Notes under the pieces: model-generated
Databases searched by the model: none
What the model saw: only the letters and a program-made list of their open reading frames with translations
What the model was told of the DNA's origin: nothing
From: Euglena gracilis
Lineage: Eukaryota; Euglenida; Euglenophyceae; Euglenales
Length of the DNA: 64,000 bases
Assembly: GCA_039621445.1 (NCBI GenBank)
Contig: CP154956.1
Location: forward strand, 3,718,170 to 3,782,169
Reading direction: 5' to 3'
Made by a program: the position numbers and the translations under genes
Part shown: piece after piece, positions 61,470-64,000 of the stretch
Layout: each line of letters starts with the position of its first letter
Position numbering within the stretch: the first letter of the stretch is position 1

Positions 61470-61860
61470 GTTTGAGCCCTCCACAGGACTGAAACAGCGA
61501 CAGTTTTCGCGAACCGCATTTGGAATGCGTTCAATTTTGGACAATACCGCTTTTTGGAAACCTGGTTTTCCAAAATTGCTAAAATCGCGAAGTCGATGGA
61601 CTTACAATTGGAGATTGATGCGTTCTCGTCCAAAGCACATTCTCGTTTGCCCAATTACTGGTCAAGCCATACAAATGCGTTTGATAAGTTTTGGGGTGAT
61701 GTGGTCTTATGGCTACACCCACCTCTGAAACTTATCACTCTTGTTGTTGACAAGACCCTTCGGGATCAAGCACGCGGTGTGCTACTCATTGCTATAATCC
61801 CGAAGCGGAATGGTTCCAACAACTGACGTATGTCACTTTTTCAGTGGTGGGATTTACCGA
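61470..61860 (+). pseudogene. Dam-like (DNA adenine methyltransferase-like) domain of Z
   Basis: Frame 61554-61826 contains LQLEIDAFSSKAHSRLPNYW, then NAFDKFWGDVVLWLHPPLKL and RDQARGVLLIAIIP; WFQQLT follows in the next frame. The layout (Asp-Ala-Phe, a P-x-YW segment, a W...LW-x-xPP loop, then GVLL...P...WF) is that of phage-type Dam enzymes, where the loop is usually (D/N)PP(Y/F). Here it reads HPPL, so activity is unlikely. It lies between protease and RT. Family assignment is by eye. Confidence 0.5.
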
Positions 61861-62099
61861 ATGACACCCCCTTTATTTGAAGATTTTTGTGGTGTCATGT
61901 TACCACCATTGAAAGAAATCATTTTTCGTGTCTGTTTCTTTGACGCATTCCGAACTGTTGATCACACCGACAAATTCCTACGGGAAAAGGTCAGAATGAC
62001 CAAACATACCAACTATCCGCAGTGATAGAAAGGAGTGGTCAACATCCCAAATCACAAGAACGATGTACAAAGATCAATCACGAACTCAGTGATCTTTTA

Positions 62100-62940
62100 G
62101 AACATCCTATCTGTGCCCATGACATAGATCCTGCAATTTGCGGACCTTTTGGTGTCTGTAAAATCGAACACAAAGAAGGTGCACAGCCCATGCACCGAAA
62201 ATTCTTTCGCTGTTCAGGCGAGAGAGAATGAGCTCTCAATACAATGATCGAAAAACTGATTGAACGAAAATGGATCATACCATCCAAAAGCGAGTGGACC
62301 TCACAAGCTTTTGTGGTACCCAAGCCTCCCGATGCTTCTGGAGAGAAGAAGTGGAGACTTGTGTAACGATACTTGAACTCACAGACAAAGGATGATCCAT
62401 TTCCGTTACCACTTATCGAAGACTTGATTACAAAACAAGCGGAAAACCGCCTCTGGTCGATTTTCGATTTGGAGGATGGTTTTCACCAGATGCACTTACA
62501 CCCTGAGTCACAACCATACACCGCATTTGTAACCTGCCACGGAGTTTACCGATTGACGGTGTTACCAATGGGTGTAAAGAATGGACCAGCCATGTTCCGA
62601 AGAATGATACAATGTATTTACCGTTTGCAATGGTATATATTGATGACTTGCTGATAGGCACACCTCCCCCACTTACAAATTCGGGTAGTGATATCCTTGA
62701 TATCTACTACCGCGATGTACGATCAGTTCTGACAACGTTCCAAAACATTTGATTTTCGTGAAAGGTGTGTAAATGCATTTGTTTCGCGAAACGATAAAAT
62801 TTTGTAGACACATTCTTAACAACGGACAAAGGAGAGCATCTCCAAGCAAACTTGAAGCTATGAAGAAGTGGACACCTGAAAACATCAAAACAATCACACA
62901 TTTAAAGGATTTTTGGGTTTAGCCCAGTATTACGCGATTT
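62100..62940 (+). pseudogene. Reverse transcriptase of Z
   Basis: KIEHKEGAQPMHRKFFR, LIERKWIIPSKSEWTS, VVPKPPDASGEKKWR, then motif A WSIFDLEDGFHQMHL (frame 62373-62654), VLPMGVKNGPAMF (motif B) and, after a frameshift near 62610, MVYIDDLLIG with the catalytic YIDD. Stops interrupt it at about 62230, 62364 and 62750. Order and motifs are those of Ty3/gypsy RT. Confidence 0.85.
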
Positions 62941-63089
62941 ACATGAAGGGTTTTTTTCATGAGAATCGCGGTACCACTGACGCGACAACTCAAAAACCGC
63001 GTTCCTTACAATACAAAGATACAATGGGATGATCCAACGCGATAATCGCTAACGACAATTAAACAATTGATGCTGGACAGTGTTGTCCT

Positions 63090-63530
63090 TGACATTGCAG
63101 ACCCATAAAAACCATACGTACTGGAGGTCGACAGCAGTGATTATGCTGTTGGCGGTGTGTTGAGTCAACATAACTCGTCCAATGAACTGGGCCCTGTAGC
63201 ATTCTTCAGCAGAAAGCTACAAGGTGAAGCCGGAAAAGGACAAGTCAAATGGACTATACGAGAAAAGGAGACGTATGCCATTGTCCTTATCCTACAAAAA
63301 TTCCGAAGTTGGGTCGCCAGTTCACTCGTACAAATACTAGTGTTGACAGACCATGAGTCTCTCCAACACTGGTTCACCGAAGGCTTGAACAAAGCCATGT
63401 CCTCAGTTGGCCGAAGATGCCGTTGGCACGAATTTTTGAGTCAATTTACCCTGGTGGTAGTTTACACACCAGGTCATTCTTAAAAAGTCGCTGACCCACT
63501 CTCCCGTGCACCATGGCATTACCCTGGTAA
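63090..63530 (+). pseudogene. RNase H of Z
   Basis: EVDSSDYAVGGVLSQ carries the first Asp; VAFFSRKLQGE, KETYAIVLILQKF (Glu) and LVLTDHESLQHW (Asp) follow, and YTPGHS then a stop and ADPLSRA. Frame 63157-63483 is open through most of the domain. The TAA at 63481 sits exactly where the domain joins its end. Confidence 0.85.
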
Positions 63531-63539
63531 CCTTGACGA

Positions 63540-64000
63540 GGGTGATGCCACGTTCCACAGAAGTCGCGAAGCTGACGAATTCGCAAGGCGCGCAGACGCC
63601 GCTGACAACTTACATAACAATTTTCCTGTTTCGCGGATTTGGCGGCGGATGACGATAGCCCCCGCACGGGGAAAACGACAACGCCGCAGAATGTCGGGGC
63701 CCCGCCGAGTTACGCGATCGGAATCTCCATCCCTTCTCTTTTTTCGTGAATGGGATTATTCCAAAGCTGATTTTTACAATGATGTCGTACAAGGATTGCG
63801 TAATGGTGAATTGGTTGAGAATTATACCTTATAGCCTTTACGTTTGATTTTTAGGAATGATACTGGGTACAAGTACTGCATACCCTGTGACTTGGTTGAT
63901 GACGTAGTTTTATGTTATCACAACCAAGGTCACCCTGGGGCCCCCAAACTTCTTTCTTTGGTGGGTCGCAGGTACTGTACAACCCTGACCGAAAAAGATT
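63540..64000 (+). pseudogene. Start of integrase of Z (cut by window end)
   Basis: An Arg-rich linker is followed by FFREWDYSKADFYNDVVQGL, TAG at 63832, then YKYCIPCDLVDDVVLCYHNQ and GHPGAPKLLSLVGRRYC, the HH half of the HHCC zinc module. The CC half and catalytic core lie beyond 64000. Confidence 0.7.

Larger units (their letters stand above)
54713..64000 (+). mobile_element. Element Z: Ty3/gypsy relative of B, runs off the window
   Basis: 5' LTR, primer site, Gag, protease, a Dam-like domain, RT, RNase H and the start of integrase all appear in order on the plus strand. LTR ends, primer site, Gag core and linker match B. Stops and frameshifts are frequent, so the copy is dead. RNase H before integrase is the Ty3/gypsy order. 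The rest, with the 3' LTR, lies beyond 64000. Small CCGC...GCGG palindromes are scattered along it. Confidence 0.88.

Overview
This is a eukaryotic, apparently nuclear stretch made almost entirely of nested transposable elements. I recognise no host gene with confidence. The organism cannot be named from the sequence. The mix of Ty3/gypsy chromoviruses, a DIRS-type tyrosine-recombinase retroelement, non-LTR elements with a restriction-like endonuclease C-terminus, foldback elements and very many long G/C homopolymers fits a repeat-rich alga or other protist better than an animal, fungus or bacterium.

Layout. Positions 446-6981 and 35591-48028 are the two halves of one old, rearranged chromovirus copy (A1, + strand). 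It is split at its RNase H region by a Ty3/gypsy element on the minus strand (B, 6982-35590; LTRs 6982-7396 and 34593-35590). B carries a foldback element (J, 10195-25268) with inverted arms and a 34-bp tandem array. Inserted in that array is a nearly full-length, much younger relative of A1 (A2, 11430-24203; 1.1-kb LTRs, target duplication ATTTG). A1 is further interrupted by small MITE-like repeats, a 1.5-kb insertion with direct repeats (4557-6083), a 2.6-kb insertion (36286-38867) and, inside its 3' LTR, an intact-looking 4.7-kb DIRS element (43240-47986). After A1 come a non-LTR fragment (48029-49240), a longer non-LTR element of the same family (about 50441-54600) interrupted by a 380-bp MITE, and finally a + strand relative of B (Z, 54713 to the window end), decayed but with its full gag-protease-RT-RNase H order and the start of integrase.

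Biology. A2 encodes Gag, then a small cytosine-C5 DNA methyltransferase domain fused upstream of the aspartic protease, then RT, RNase H, a D,D(35)E integrase and a C-terminal chromodomain. It therefore pairs a possible chromatin reader with a possible DNA-methylation writer. The DIRS element has a Dam-like domain after RNase H, and Z has a Dam-like domain before RT. Three unrelated retroelement families in one window thus each carry a methyltransferase-like domain. The A family also appears to start its Gag inside the LTR and to read through the primer-binding site.

Limits: all homologies are read by eye from motifs, and element boundaries are given to within a few bases only where repeats or target duplications fix them. 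Large parts of B (7412-10194 and 25269-29480) hold nothing I can identify.
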